From assembly GCA_017991275.1 (NCBI GenBank), contig JAGNMH010000254.1, positions 1 through 7,536 on the forward strand: a stretch of 7,536 nucleotides of DNA, given 5' to 3'. Positions 1 to 6,573 of the stretch are shown here, piece by piece. The notes below the pieces were generated by a model that was not told the origin of the DNA, searched no databases, and saw only the letters and a list, made by a program, of their open reading frames with translations. A program made the position numbers and the translations under genes. This stretch comes from Acidobacteriota bacterium (GTDB lineage Bacteria; Acidobacteriota; Blastocatellia; RBC074). Numbering within the stretch: the stretch's first letter is position 1; the number at the start of each line of letters is the position of its first letter.

Positions 1-390
1 TCTTACGTATTCGCTGACAACGTAACCGGTGGCGTTCTGCAACACTCCAAAATCCAGCACCGCAGAGACCTGCGGGTTTTTGAAATGAAGAGCAATCTGG
101 GCTTCGCGGCGAAAACGATCCTGAGCACGCGGATCGGCTATAACACTGGCTCTGATAATTTTGACGGCCACCAGCTTGCCGGATTCCAGACTGGTTGCGG
201 CAAAAACGATGCCTGACGCGCCGCGCCCCAGCACACGTTCAAGCTGGTAACGCGAATCTATGGTGTACGGGATAGTTTCCACTGGAATCAATTCAACCAA
301 ACAGTCCCGGCAAAACTGCTGGTTTGGGGCATAACATTCTTTGCAGGACACACACATTCGAACTGTGTCGGTTGGATCAAAAGCCGTCAT
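1..390 (-). CDS. Hanks-type serine/threonine protein kinase, N-terminal part (cut by window edge)
   Basis: This is the first 130 codons of a protein kinase, read on the minus strand from ATG at 390; the rest lies left of the window. Residues 13-30 carry five cysteines, and C16-x2-C19 with C27-x2-C30 look like a small zinc ribbon. The kinase N-lobe follows: glycine loop GRGASG (55-60), ATP-anchoring lysine in VAVK (K77), probable helix-C glutamate E96 in RREAQ, and a hinge-like SEY at 126-128. The HRD and DFG catalytic motifs would lie beyond the edge, so activity cannot be judged. No signal peptide or membrane segment is seen in this part, so the N-terminus is probably cytoplasmic. An AGGAGA ribosome site (complement of 399-404) lies 8 nt upstream of the ATG and supports this start. 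The family phosphorylates Ser/Thr on proteins; the substrate is unknown. Confidence 0.9.
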   Translation of the reverse strand, partial: MTAFDPTDTVRMCVSCKECYAPNQQFCRDCLVELIPVETIPYTIDSRYQLERVLGRGASGIVFAATSLESGKLVAVKIIRASVIADPRAQDRFRREAQIALHFKNPQVSAVLDFGVLQNATGYVVSEYVR

Positions 391-625
391 AACTCTCTTC
401 TCCTGTCACTGTCAAAATTATTCTTGGGATTGCTTGAGATGGCTTGCAGATTACCACATCGCACTAACCTTGCCGAGCCTGCTGGAGTCTACTCATTCCC
501 GCCGCATAAACACTTAGACACTGAGCCTTCTCACTGTTATCTGAGATGAAAAATCATTCTTTCGATTTATGCTTTTCTCTTTGGTTCGGTGGCTCTGTGA
601 CCAATTCCTAACAGACAAAACGATG

Positions 626-669
626 CGCTAAACGAAAAATGCCGCCCGGACTTCCGATTTCCGAGCGGC
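626..669 (-). terminator. Candidate rho-independent terminator on the minus strand
   Basis: GCCGC (641-645) pairs with GCGGC (665-669) and CGGA (647-650) with TCCG (660-663). This makes a 9-bp stem with one internal C/A mismatch and a 9-nt loop. Read on the minus strand the stem is followed directly by ATTTTTCGTTT (complement of 630-640). No minus-strand gene that it would serve is evident, so it may end a small RNA from 670-870 or read-through from elsewhere. Confidence 0.5.
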
Positions 670-840
670 GTACAGGAGGATACCCCTTCGAAGAAACACC
701 GGCTGGTGCTTTTCTCAGTGAGCCTGTTGAAATAGACGCGCCTAACCGATACAGGGTTACTGCTTTTTTACCAGGACAGTTTTTTGCCTTTACCTTAACC
801 GGTTTGCCTTCCTTTGCTGGCAGCGGTAGCATCCGCTTTC
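670..840. other. Inverted-repeat-rich segment, possible structured RNA
   Basis: Three further inverted repeats lie next to the terminator-like hairpin. CACC/GGTG at 697-708 has a 4-nt loop. A 12-position stem, 716-727 against 751-762, has one G/G mismatch and one G-T pair. AGCGG/CCGCT lies at 822-837. On the plus strand the 716-762 stem is followed by CTTTTTT (763-769), so it could also act as a plus-strand terminator. On the minus strand the order would be AGCGG hairpin, long hairpin, CACC hairpin, terminator, which is a plausible small-RNA layout. I do not recognise a known RNA family, and the strand is undecided. Confidence 0.3.
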
Positions 841-1048
841 CCTGATGACTTTCCGACTTAATTCGATTCAAACGTCTTATGATTGTCCGCTAAACAATGA
901 GTTGCTTGAATATGCCCAAGAGCTTCGTCGCTGGATTCGATGAAGAAGTCTTAGTGTACCCATTTGCGGCAACTCACCCGCCCCAACCAATCAGCAAAAT
1001 CATTCAACAGTTACGATCCGCAAGCGGACAAATCAGGAGACAACCGAA

Positions 1049-2140
1049 ATGAGTTTTGATCGCAGTAAACTTGAAAGTTACGGCTGGAACGATACTTTTG
1101 AAGCCAGCTTCACGGCTCTGGCGGAGCAGGGTTATGTGCCTGCTCGCATCGCTTTGGAATACAACCAGTTTTACAGAGTTCTGACCGACAAAGGCGAATT
1201 ACTGGCTGAAATTTCCGGCAAGCTGAAACACGAAGCCGCCAGTCGCGCAGAGCTGCCAGCCGTCGGCGACTGGGCGGCGCTGCGAATGGTCGGAGTAGAA
1301 AACAAAGCCATGATTCACGCCATACTGCCGCGCCGCAGCAAGTTCTCCCGCAAAACAAAAGGCTCAAAATCCGAAGAGCAGGTGGTCGGCGCAAACATTG
1401 ACACAGTCTTTCTGGTCACGTCGCTGAACCAGGATTTCAATCCACGCAGAATCGAACGTTACCTGGCCACAGCCTGGGACAGCGGAGCAAGCCCGGTTGT
1501 TCTGCTGACCAAAACCGATCTTTGCGACGACCTGACGGAAAAGCTGGATGCGATAATCGCAGTTTCTGGCGGAGTCCCGGTTCACGCGGTTTGCGCCATT
1601 AAGGGCGAAGGGCTGGATGAACTGGAGCAATACTTCACACCGGGCCAGACTGTCGCGCTGGTCGGTTCATCCGGCGTAGGCAAATCAACTTTGCTCAATC
1701 GCCTGATCGGCCACGAACGTCAGGCCGTCAAAGAAATCCGCGAACAGGACGACCGGGGCTTGCACACGACACGGCATCGGGAATTGATCCTGATGCCGAA
1801 CGGCGCACTGGTTCTGGACACTCCGGGCATGCGCGAGCTTCAGCTTTGGGAAGCCGACGAAGGTATCGAAACGACCTTTGAGGACATCGAAGAAATTGCC
1901 GCCACTTGCCATTTCACCAACTGCAAACACGAAACTGAACCTCGCTGCGCCGTTCGCGCCGCCATCGCAGATGGCAAACTGGACAACAAGCGTTTTCAAA
2001 ATTACTTGAGTATGCAGCGGGAACTTGATCACCTGGCCAGGCGTCAGGATCAATTCGCGCAACGCGTCGAGCAAAACAAATGGAAAAAGCTGACGAAGAT
2101 GGCCGAAGAGCGCGCGCGTTGGAAAAGGCAAGGCAAGTAA
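1049..2140 (+). CDS. rsgA: Small ribosomal subunit biogenesis GTPase RsgA
   Basis: RsgA (YjeQ/CpgA) is a cytoplasmic GTPase that binds the 30S subunit late in assembly, helps mature the decoding centre, and hydrolyses GTP when stimulated by the ribosome. The 363-residue product shows the circularly permuted order typical of the family. An OB-fold region lies at about 30-100, then G4 TKTD (154-157), G5-like CAIKGEG (182-188), G1 P-loop GSSGVGKST (206-214), switch threonines in HTTRHREL (239-246) and G3 DTPGM (257-261). The C-terminal zinc site is C287-x4-C292-x-H294-x5-C300, followed by a basic helical tail. All key residues are present and the length is normal. AGGAGA (1035-1040) sits 8 nt before the ATG. 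It heads a run of four plus-strand genes, 104 bp before the next, and may or may not share their transcript. Confidence 0.97.
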   Translation: MSFDRSKLESYGWNDTFEASFTALAEQGYVPARIALEYNQFYRVLTDKGELLAEISGKLKHEAASRAELPAVGDWAALRMVGVENKAMIHAILPRRSKFSRKTKGSKSEEQVVGANIDTVFLVTSLNQDFNPRRIERYLATAWDSGASPVVLLTKTDLCDDLTEKLDAIIAVSGGVPVHAVCAIKGEGLDELEQYFTPGQTVALVGSSGVGKSTLLNRLIGHERQAVKEIREQDDRGLHTTRHRELILMPNGALVLDTPGMRELQLWEADEGIETTFEDIEEIAATCHFTNCKHETEPRCAVRAAIADGKLDNKRFQNYLSMQRELDHLARRQDQFAQRVEQNKWKKLTKMAEERARWKRQGK

Positions 2141-2234
2141 CAAATTGCCGATTCAATTTGCGGCTTCGTCGTTCCCAGTTGTTGGTTATATCTGCTACCA
2201 TCCTGCGCGAGTCGAATTTGAATAAAACATCCTT

Positions 2235-2240
2235 GAGGAA
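2235..2240 (+). promoter_or_regulatory. Ribosome binding site that fixes the start at 2245
   Basis: GAGGAA lies 4 nt before ATG 2245. It selects this start over the frame's upstream extension, which runs back into the end of rsgA at 2080. Translation from 2245 begins with a clean Sec signal sequence, which the longer reading would bury. Confidence 0.7.
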
Positions 2241-2244
2241 GCTT

Positions 2245-2871
2245 ATGAAATCAACTCTCAACCTTCGAAAACCGGCGTTGATTGCCGCGATTTCTCTGAT
2301 TGCGACGGCCGGGGTTTGGGCGATCACTTCGGCGGCTGAAACTCCCAGCGTGCGACAGGCGCGCGACCTGCTGCAACATCTGGCCGGAGCCAATCTGTCG
2401 AAAGATCAGGTGCAGATCAAAAAGATAGAAGCCGGAGCCGGCGGCGGAGCAATCGTCGAAGCTCAGATCGAAACCTCTTTTCGAATCACAAAAGAAAAAA
2501 GCGGTTGGCAAATTGCCGAGGTTCGATTGGGCGACCGCCAGTGGGAATCATTCGAGTTGATCCAGGAAGCCATCAAGCGCGAAAAAGCTCGTCGGACGAC
2601 GGCTTTGCTGCAAAAACTGGCTGACGGTTTGACGGCCTACCAAAAAGAGCGAGGGCAATTTGCTGTAACTGATGAAATCGCCGAATTGCTGGATTACCTT
2701 TCGCCGCGTTATTTGTCCGCCGCGCCGCGCTTCGATCTGTGGGGCAAGCAGTTTGAATACAGAGGCTCTACATCCAGTTATCGCCTTTCTTCTGCCGGCC
2801 CGGACGGCAAGAATGGAACAAAAGACGATTTAGTCATAGAAAACGGAGCAATCAAAAATCCGGCAGAGTAA
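2245..2871 (+). CDS. Secreted or membrane-anchored protein with GspG (T2SG)-like C-terminal domain
   Basis: The product is 208 residues. The N-terminus has basic residues, a hydrophobic stretch (11-27) and a plausible signal-peptidase site near SAA/E (29-32), so it is probably exported. Residues 33-110 alternate helix and strand-like segments, with SGWQIAEVRLGDRQWES at 86-102. Residues 111-140 are a charged helix. The C-terminus resembles the type II secretion major pseudopilin GspG: DLWGKQFEYR (164-173), then a Ser-Gly-Asp-rich segment SSAGPDGKNGTKDD (182-195), the place where GspG binds calcium. It lacks the pseudopilin N-terminus: there is no GFTLxE prepilin-peptidase motif. It is therefore more likely a periplasmic or anchored protein that reuses the fold than a pilus subunit. 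It is followed after 31 bp by a membrane-protein gene, probably in one operon. The exact function is unknown. Confidence 0.8.
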   Translation: MKSTLNLRKPALIAAISLIATAGVWAITSAAETPSVRQARDLLQHLAGANLSKDQVQIKKIEAGAGGGAIVEAQIETSFRITKEKSGWQIAEVRLGDRQWESFELIQEAIKREKARRTTALLQKLADGLTAYQKERGQFAVTDEIAELLDYLSPRYLSAAPRFDLWGKQFEYRGSTSSYRLSSAGPDGKNGTKDDLVIENGAIKNPAE

Positions 2872-2874
2872 ACG

Positions 2875-2890
2875 GAGCAGACCACTGCTC
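2875..2890 (+). other. Small perfect hairpin in the gap before the membrane-protein gene
   Basis: GAGCAG (2875-2880) and CTGCTC (2885-2890) form a perfect 6-bp stem with a 4-nt loop. It lies in the 31-bp gap, 12 nt before ATG 2903. There is no T-run after it, so it is not a terminator. It could influence translation of the next gene or mRNA stability. Confidence 0.35.
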
Positions 2891-2902
2891 TATGGCACTC
2901 TA

Positions 2903-3418
2903 ATGCCAGTTAAACCTATGGAATACATTCCTGTCGAACATCAACAAGCACTTGCTCAGCGTTATCGAACGGGGGCGATCATCGTGATGGCGTTTTGCGT
3001 CAGCGTGCTGCTTTATATGGTCATAGCCAAATTCATAACCGTGGACGACATCAAGCCCGGTGTCGAAACCTGGCAGCAACCGGTTTATTCAGCCGCGATT
3101 GCGTTGGGTGTATTGGTCGTTGCGCTGCGTCGAATCCTGATGTCGAAATCATTGATGGCAACAGCCACCCAGCGCGGAGCCGGTGCAGTTTTGCAGCACC
3201 TGTTTACGATGACTGTCATTATTTGCGTTCTGGCCGAAATCTCGGCGATTTCCGGGCTGGTTCTTTACTTTATGACAGGAAATTACCAATACAGTTTGCG
3301 GCTGGGTGGAGTCAGCCTGGTTGTATTGATTTACACTTTCCCGCGAAAAGGCGAATGGGCACGCGCAGTTGCGGCCTGCGCCAAAACTCAAACCGGCACA
3401 TCCCAGACCGCCAGATAA
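2903..3418 (+). CDS. Four-helix integral membrane protein of unknown function
   Basis: The product is 171 residues and I do not recognise the family with confidence. Hydrophobic segments are at about 24-46, 60-78, 98-125 and 130-146. A charged N-terminus (about 20 residues) and a polar C-terminal tail flank them, and a basic/polar loop (76-97) joins helices 2 and 3. Helix 3 carries a glutamate (E112) inside AEISAISGLVLYF, which by eye recalls the ion-binding helix of rotary ATPase c subunits; this is only a visual resemblance. The start is uncertain: ATG 2903 or ATG 2918 (Met6), neither with a clear ribosome site. It lies between genes for two exported proteins, 31 bp after one and 8 bp before the other. 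That suggests co-translation and a role in the envelope. Confidence 0.75.
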   Translation: MPVKPMEYIPVEHQQALAQRYRTGAIIVMAFCVSVLLYMVIAKFITVDDIKPGVETWQQPVYSAAIALGVLVVALRRILMSKSLMATATQRGAGAVLQHLFTMTVIICVLAEISAISGLVLYFMTGNYQYSLRLGGVSLVVLIYTFPRKGEWARAVAACAKTQTGTSQTAR

Positions 3419-3426
3419 ACAAAATA

Positions 3427-5493
3427 ATGAAGTTGTCAGCGCCTATTTTTCTTTTGATTGCTCTGTTGGCCGGAATTTTGCCGGGCAACACAAACGCGGC
3501 ATTCGCCCAGCAAACCGCGCCGGTGGCTTCCAATTTCTCGGCTGATTCAAAACAGCGGCAAAAAGCTTACTTGAAATTCATCGAAGCCCGGCGATTGAAA
3601 GGCGAAGCACAACGCATCAACAGCCGCTCGTTGCTGGAAGATGCCATCAGAGCTTTCCGCGAAACCATTCAATTGGACCCGACCGCCTCTGAACCTCACG
3701 TTGATCTGGGCGAGATTTATTTCTTTTACCTGAACCAGCCGAACCTGGCCGAGGGCGAGTCACAGGAGGCTATTCGGTTAGACCCCAAAAACGTCAATGG
3801 CCATTTGCTGATGGCGCGGCTTCGTATTTTCACGGCGCGTTCAGACAGCAACGTCCGCCCGACTTTGCTTGATCAAGCCATCACTGCTTATGAAAAAGTC
3901 GCAGAACTAGACTCCAAAAACGCCGAAGCCTGGGCTTTTCTTTCTGAACTTTATGGAATGAAAAACCAGATGGCCAAACAGATTCCGGCGCTGGAAAAAT
4001 GGGCAGGCGCTCCGGTTCCAACCGAGCAGTTTTTTTACCAGACGTTGATGAGCGCAGAACTAACGCCTGATCGCGCCTATTACCAGCTTTCGCAGATTTA
4101 TTTAAGCCAGAGCCGCAACCCCGAAGCAATTGATGCCGCTCGCCGGGCTTACGAAATGAACCCTGATGTCGGCGATTATGCTCGCAACCTGATCAGCATA
4201 CTGCGCGTGGCAGGTAACAGCGCCGATGAAACGCGCATACTCGGCCAATTGTTCAAAACGGCAAACAGTCCGGGATTGTTGATCGGTTATGGTTCGGCGT
4301 TGATTCGCGCCGGTCGTTACAACGAAGCCATAGAACGGTTGCGCGATTTTGCAGTAGCTGAATCCGAAAACGCCGGTCTAGTTGGTTTACTCGCCTTGGC
4401 TCAGCGCAGAGCCGGTCAGCGAAAAGCCGCCATTGACACCTTGAAAACGGCTCTGGCCAAAATAGAATCCGACCCGCGAACAGACCTGTTGCTGGAACTG
4501 GCGCAAACCTACGAAGAACTCAACCGGAACGAGGAAGCCGTCGCCGAATACGAGAAGGCTTTTGAAATATACACAGGCAAAGGCGCTCTGACGCCCGCTA
4601 ACACTCCGCTGTTCAACGAAATCGTCAATCGTCTGGCAGAAATTTTTCGCCGCACAAGCAATCAGACAAAGTTGCAAGCTCTGCTGGCACGCACCCGACG
4701 TTTGATTGACGAACATAATCCGCTGGTTGATCTGCTGACAATTGAAGGCCTGCGCGAAGATGGCAAACACCGCGAAGCTCTGGAAATGACGCAAGCAGCC
4801 ATTCGCCGTTACCCGGACGACCGTTCGCTGAGATACACCGAAGCTTTGATTGTGAGTGAACTGAAACGCCCTGACGAAAGCGCCGAACTTCTGCGCAACC
4901 TGCTCAAAGGCCGCCCTGACGACACAATCGAAGACGCTGGAATTTACTTGTTGATAAGCGGCGTTTATCTGCAACACGGCAAGCTGAAAGAAGCCGAAGA
5001 AGCAGCGCGCAAATCAATCTCCCTGAATCCTGACGACCCGGAATCAACTGTTAAACTGAGTTCTATTCTGGAAAAAACCGGCCAGCTCTCCGCCGCCGAA
5101 AAAGCCTTGCGCGATTTACTGAAACAGCATCCCGACAATTCGATGGCGCTGAACAATCTTGGATATTTTTTGCTGGAACATGGCAACCATCACCAGGAAG
5201 CTCTGGCCTTAATCGAACAAGCCGTCGCCATCGAACCGGTCAACGGCAACTACTTGGACAGCCTGGGCTGGGCGCATTTCAAACTGGGCAATGCCGAAAA
5301 AGCCAAAGAGAGTTTGGAAAAGGCTTTGGTCTACTCTAGCCGTAACGCTACTGCCCACGAACATTTAGGCGATGTGTTGCTAAAGATTGGCCGCCTGGTT
5401 GAAGCTCGGCGGCACTGGGAAAAAGCTCTTGAGCTTTCGTTTGAAGATGTCGAAATCGCCCGGATCAAAGTAAAACTGAAAGACAGGCGATAA
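3427..5493 (+). CDS. Secreted tetratricopeptide-repeat (TPR) protein
   Basis: The product is 688 residues. A signal peptide (1-27, cleavage likely after AFA before QQ) directs it across the inner membrane. The rest is almost entirely helical TPR repeats, clearest at about 68-116 (IQLDP, IRLDP), 146-166, 218-248, 290-312, 353-381, 440-466, and four consecutive units at 505-675 (repeat ends ISLNP, AIEP, ALEL). TPR superhelices bind proteins and usually act as scaffolds; no catalytic domain is visible. It begins 8 nt after the preceding stop codon with no strong ribosome site, which points to translational coupling. The same frame is open back to 2995, but that part overlaps the membrane-protein gene out of frame, and the signal peptide begins at 3427. 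It is the last plus-strand gene. A large inverted repeat 27 bp downstream followed by a T-run probably ends the transcript. Confidence 0.9.
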   Translation: MKLSAPIFLLIALLAGILPGNTNAAFAQQTAPVASNFSADSKQRQKAYLKFIEARRLKGEAQRINSRSLLEDAIRAFRETIQLDPTASEPHVDLGEIYFFYLNQPNLAEGESQEAIRLDPKNVNGHLLMARLRIFTARSDSNVRPTLLDQAITAYEKVAELDSKNAEAWAFLSELYGMKNQMAKQIPALEKWAGAPVPTEQFFYQTLMSAELTPDRAYYQLSQIYLSQSRNPEAIDAARRAYEMNPDVGDYARNLISILRVAGNSADETRILGQLFKTANSPGLLIGYGSALIRAGRYNEAIERLRDFAVAESENAGLVGLLALAQRRAGQRKAAIDTLKTALAKIESDPRTDLLLELAQTYEELNRNEEAVAEYEKAFEIYTGKGALTPANTPLFNEIVNRLAEIFRRTSNQTKLQALLARTRRLIDEHNPLVDLLTIEGLREDGKHREALEMTQAAIRRYPDDRSLRYTEALIVSELKRPDESAELLRNLLKGRPDDTIEDAGIYLLISGVYLQHGKLKEAEEAARKSISLNPDDPESTVKLSSILEKTGQLSAAEKALRDLLKQHPDNSMALNNLGYFLLEHGNHHQEALALIEQAVAIEPVNGNYLDSLGWAHFKLGNAEKAKESLEKALVYSSRNATAHEHLGDVLLKIGRLVEARRHWEKALELSFEDVEIARIKVKLKDRR

Positions 5494-5520
5494 ATGTTGC
5501 GCGGACTGACCAACAAGAAT

Positions 5521-5616
5521 GTAGCGCGAACTGTCAGTTTGCGTCTTCTGTAGCAATCAACTCGCTGACCAGCAGTTAGCCTTGCGGCGAAGACGCAAAC
5601 TGACAGTTCGCGCTAC
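5521..5616. repeat. REP/BIME-like inverted-repeat element 1 (GTAG-headed palindromes)
   Basis: The 28-bp arms 5521-5548 and 5589-5616 are perfect reverse complements around a 40-nt spacer. Each arm is itself a unit: GTAG (5521-5524), then the imperfect palindrome CGCGAACTG-T-CAGTTTGCG (5525-5543). The second unit is inverted, with palindrome 5594-5612 and CTAC at 5613-5616. A GTAG tetranucleotide before a palindrome, in inverted pairs, is the known layout of REP/BIME elements linked to RAYT (TnpA-REP) transposases. That it belongs to such a family here is inference. It lies between convergent genes. Confidence 0.7.
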
Positions 5617-5622
5617 TTTTTA
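5521..5622 (+). terminator. Likely transcription terminator after the TPR gene
   Basis: Read on the plus strand, the 28-bp perfect stem is followed directly by TTTTTATA (5617-5624), giving a rho-independent-terminator shape with an unusually long stem and a 40-nt loop. On the minus strand the stem is followed only by ATTCTTG, so termination in that direction is less certain, although the stem could still protect the 3' end of the SDR mRNA. Confidence 0.5.
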
Positions 5623-6444
5623 TACGTAAGACCCACCAGTCACCAAAACCACGTGACCGGTCACGTAATCACTCAGCGGAGAAGCCAGAAACAGCACAGG
5701 CCCGGCAGCTTCTTCAGGAGTCCCGGCGCGACCGAGTGGAATGAAATTCATCGCCGCCTGACGCATTGAATCCGGGATGCCCAACTGGATTTCGTTTTCG
5801 CCAACGTGAACTGGGGATTGAACTTCTTTGGCCGCAGTCAGCCGCGTTTCGATAAAGCCATAAGCCACGGCGTTGACGTTGATGCTGAACCTTCCCCACT
5901 CTTTGGCCAGAGTTTTTGTCACGCCCACAATCCCCATCTTGCCAGCCGAATAATTCACCTGACCGGGATTTCCGGCTACGCCCGAAGTCGAAGACACGTT
6001 GATGATCTTGCGATGAACTCGCTTGCCTTCGGCCATTTCGCGTTTGGCGGCTTCGCGCATGTAAGGCGTCGCAGCGCGAATGATCTTGAACGGAGCCGTC
6101 AGGTGAACAGCGATCATCGCTTCCCACATTTCGTCGGTTACGTTTTGAATGACTCCGTCCCAGGTGTAACCGGCGTTATTGACGATGATGTCCAGCTTGC
6201 CGAATTCCTGAACCGCGGTTTGTACGATTTTTTCCGCGAAATCAGGCGCGGTCACACTGCCAACGCAGGTCGTGGCGACTCCGCCAGATGCGTTGATCGA
6301 ATTGGCGACGCTTTCCGCCGTTTCGCCGTCCAGATCGTTGACGACGACATGAGCGCCGTGTTCAGCGAACAAAGTGGCTACGGCACGGCCAATGCCGCGA
6401 CCGGAGCCTGTGACAATTGCAGATTTCCCTTCAAGAAGCTTCAT
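5620..6444 (-). CDS. SDR-family oxidoreductase, FabG-like (SDR1)
   Basis: This is a 274-residue classical short-chain dehydrogenase/reductase, cytosolic and NAD(P)-dependent. The sequence shows the cofactor motif TGSGRGIG (12-19), an acidic residue at the end of beta-2 (D37 in VVVNDLD) that suggests NAD(H) preference, NNAG (89-92), and a catalytic Ser at 151/152 with Y165-x3-K169. The tetrad Asn position appears to be His (H114 in VHLTAPF), as in some hydroxysteroid and multifunctional-enzyme SDRs. A charged insertion at about 131-146 helps make it longer than typical FabG (about 245-250). The C-terminus has the usual GHVVLVTGG. The substrate cannot be assigned; a 3-oxoacyl or 3-hydroxyacyl compound is likely. 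GAGGG (complement of 6451-6455) precedes the ATG by 6 nt. It is the second gene after SDR2 on the same strand, with a 129-bp gap filled by a repeat element. Its stop lies 3 nt from element 1. Confidence 0.92.
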   Translation of the reverse strand: MKLLEGKSAIVTGSGRGIGRAVATLFAEHGAHVVVNDLDGETAESVANSINASGGVATTCVGSVTAPDFAEKIVQTAVQEFGKLDIIVNNAGYTWDGVIQNVTDEMWEAMIAVHLTAPFKIIRAATPYMREAAKREMAEGKRVHRKIINVSSTSGVAGNPGQVNYSAGKMGIVGVTKTLAKEWGRFSINVNAVAYGFIETRLTAAKEVQSPVHVGENEIQLGIPDSMRQAAMNFIPLGRAGTPEEAAGPVLFLASPLSDYVTGHVVLVTGGSYV

Positions 6445-6466
6445 TGGTGTCCCTCGTTTTGAAAAT

Positions 6467-6570
6467 GTAGCGCAGGTTTTCCAACCCGCGCTTGATTACA
6501 GCAAAAAGGCCTTTGCTTTTCCTCAAGCCTTACCAAAGAGAGTCGGAGCAGGTTGGAAAACCTGCTCTAC
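6467..6570. repeat. REP/BIME-like inverted-repeat element 2 (GTAG-headed palindromes)
   Basis: The arms 6466-6486 and 6551-6571 are inverted repeats with 20 of 21 bases matching. The left unit is GTAG (6467-6470) plus CGCAGGTT-ttcc-AACCCGCG (6471-6490, one A/C mismatch). The right unit on the minus strand is GTAG (complement of 6567-6570) plus AGCAGGTT-ttcc-AACCTGCT (6547-6566, perfect). The 56-nt spacer contains a small hairpin, GCAAA/TTTGC (6501-6516). The layout matches element 1 with a different palindrome. It fills the gap between SDR2 and SDR1 and would fold in their shared transcript, ending about 11 nt before the SDR1 ribosome site. Confidence 0.7.
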
Positions 6571-6573
6571 AAA

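Larger units (their letters stand above)
391..1048. other. Divergent intergenic region, no convincing gene
   Basis: This 658-bp stretch separates the minus-strand kinase from plus-strand rsgA. Positions 391-600 hold the kinase ribosome site and presumably its promoter; I see no strong -35/-10 pair and only weak hairpins (such as 520-537). Positions 626-840 are rich in inverted repeats and are described separately. Positions 841-1034 show nothing I recognise. The rsgA promoter should lie there but is not obvious. Short open frames on both strands at 608-871 are not convincing genes. Confidence 0.6.

Noticed and set aside
391..413. Perfect TTGACA box on the minus strand just upstream of the kinase start
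   Set aside because: A -10 box at the right distance would fall on the start codon and has poor consensus; the stretch is better read as the ribosome-site leader.
639..845. Small plus-strand protein of 68 codons
   Set aside because: It has no ribosome site at its ATG and opposes a similarly weak frame on the other strand across the same inverted repeats.
608..871. Small basic protein on the minus strand (87 codons from TTG, or 74 codons from ATG at 832 with AGGGA upstream)
   Set aside because: The terminator-like hairpin and T-run at 626-669 lie inside the frame, the third-position composition does not look coding, the sequence matches no family I know, and the segment is better explained as structured non-coding DNA.
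2080..2244. Upstream extension of the GspG-like gene overlapping the end of rsgA
   Set aside because: ATG 2245 has a good ribosome site and starts a clear signal peptide; the extension reads rsgA sequence in another frame.
2995..3426. Upstream extension of the TPR gene (144 codons)
   Set aside because: It lies out of frame over the membrane-protein gene, has no domain character, and the signal peptide begins at 3427.
5806..6462. 218-codon plus-strand open frame opposite SDR1
   Set aside because: It is antisense to a clear SDR gene, lacks any recognisable domain, and is explained by the GC-rich third positions of SDR1.
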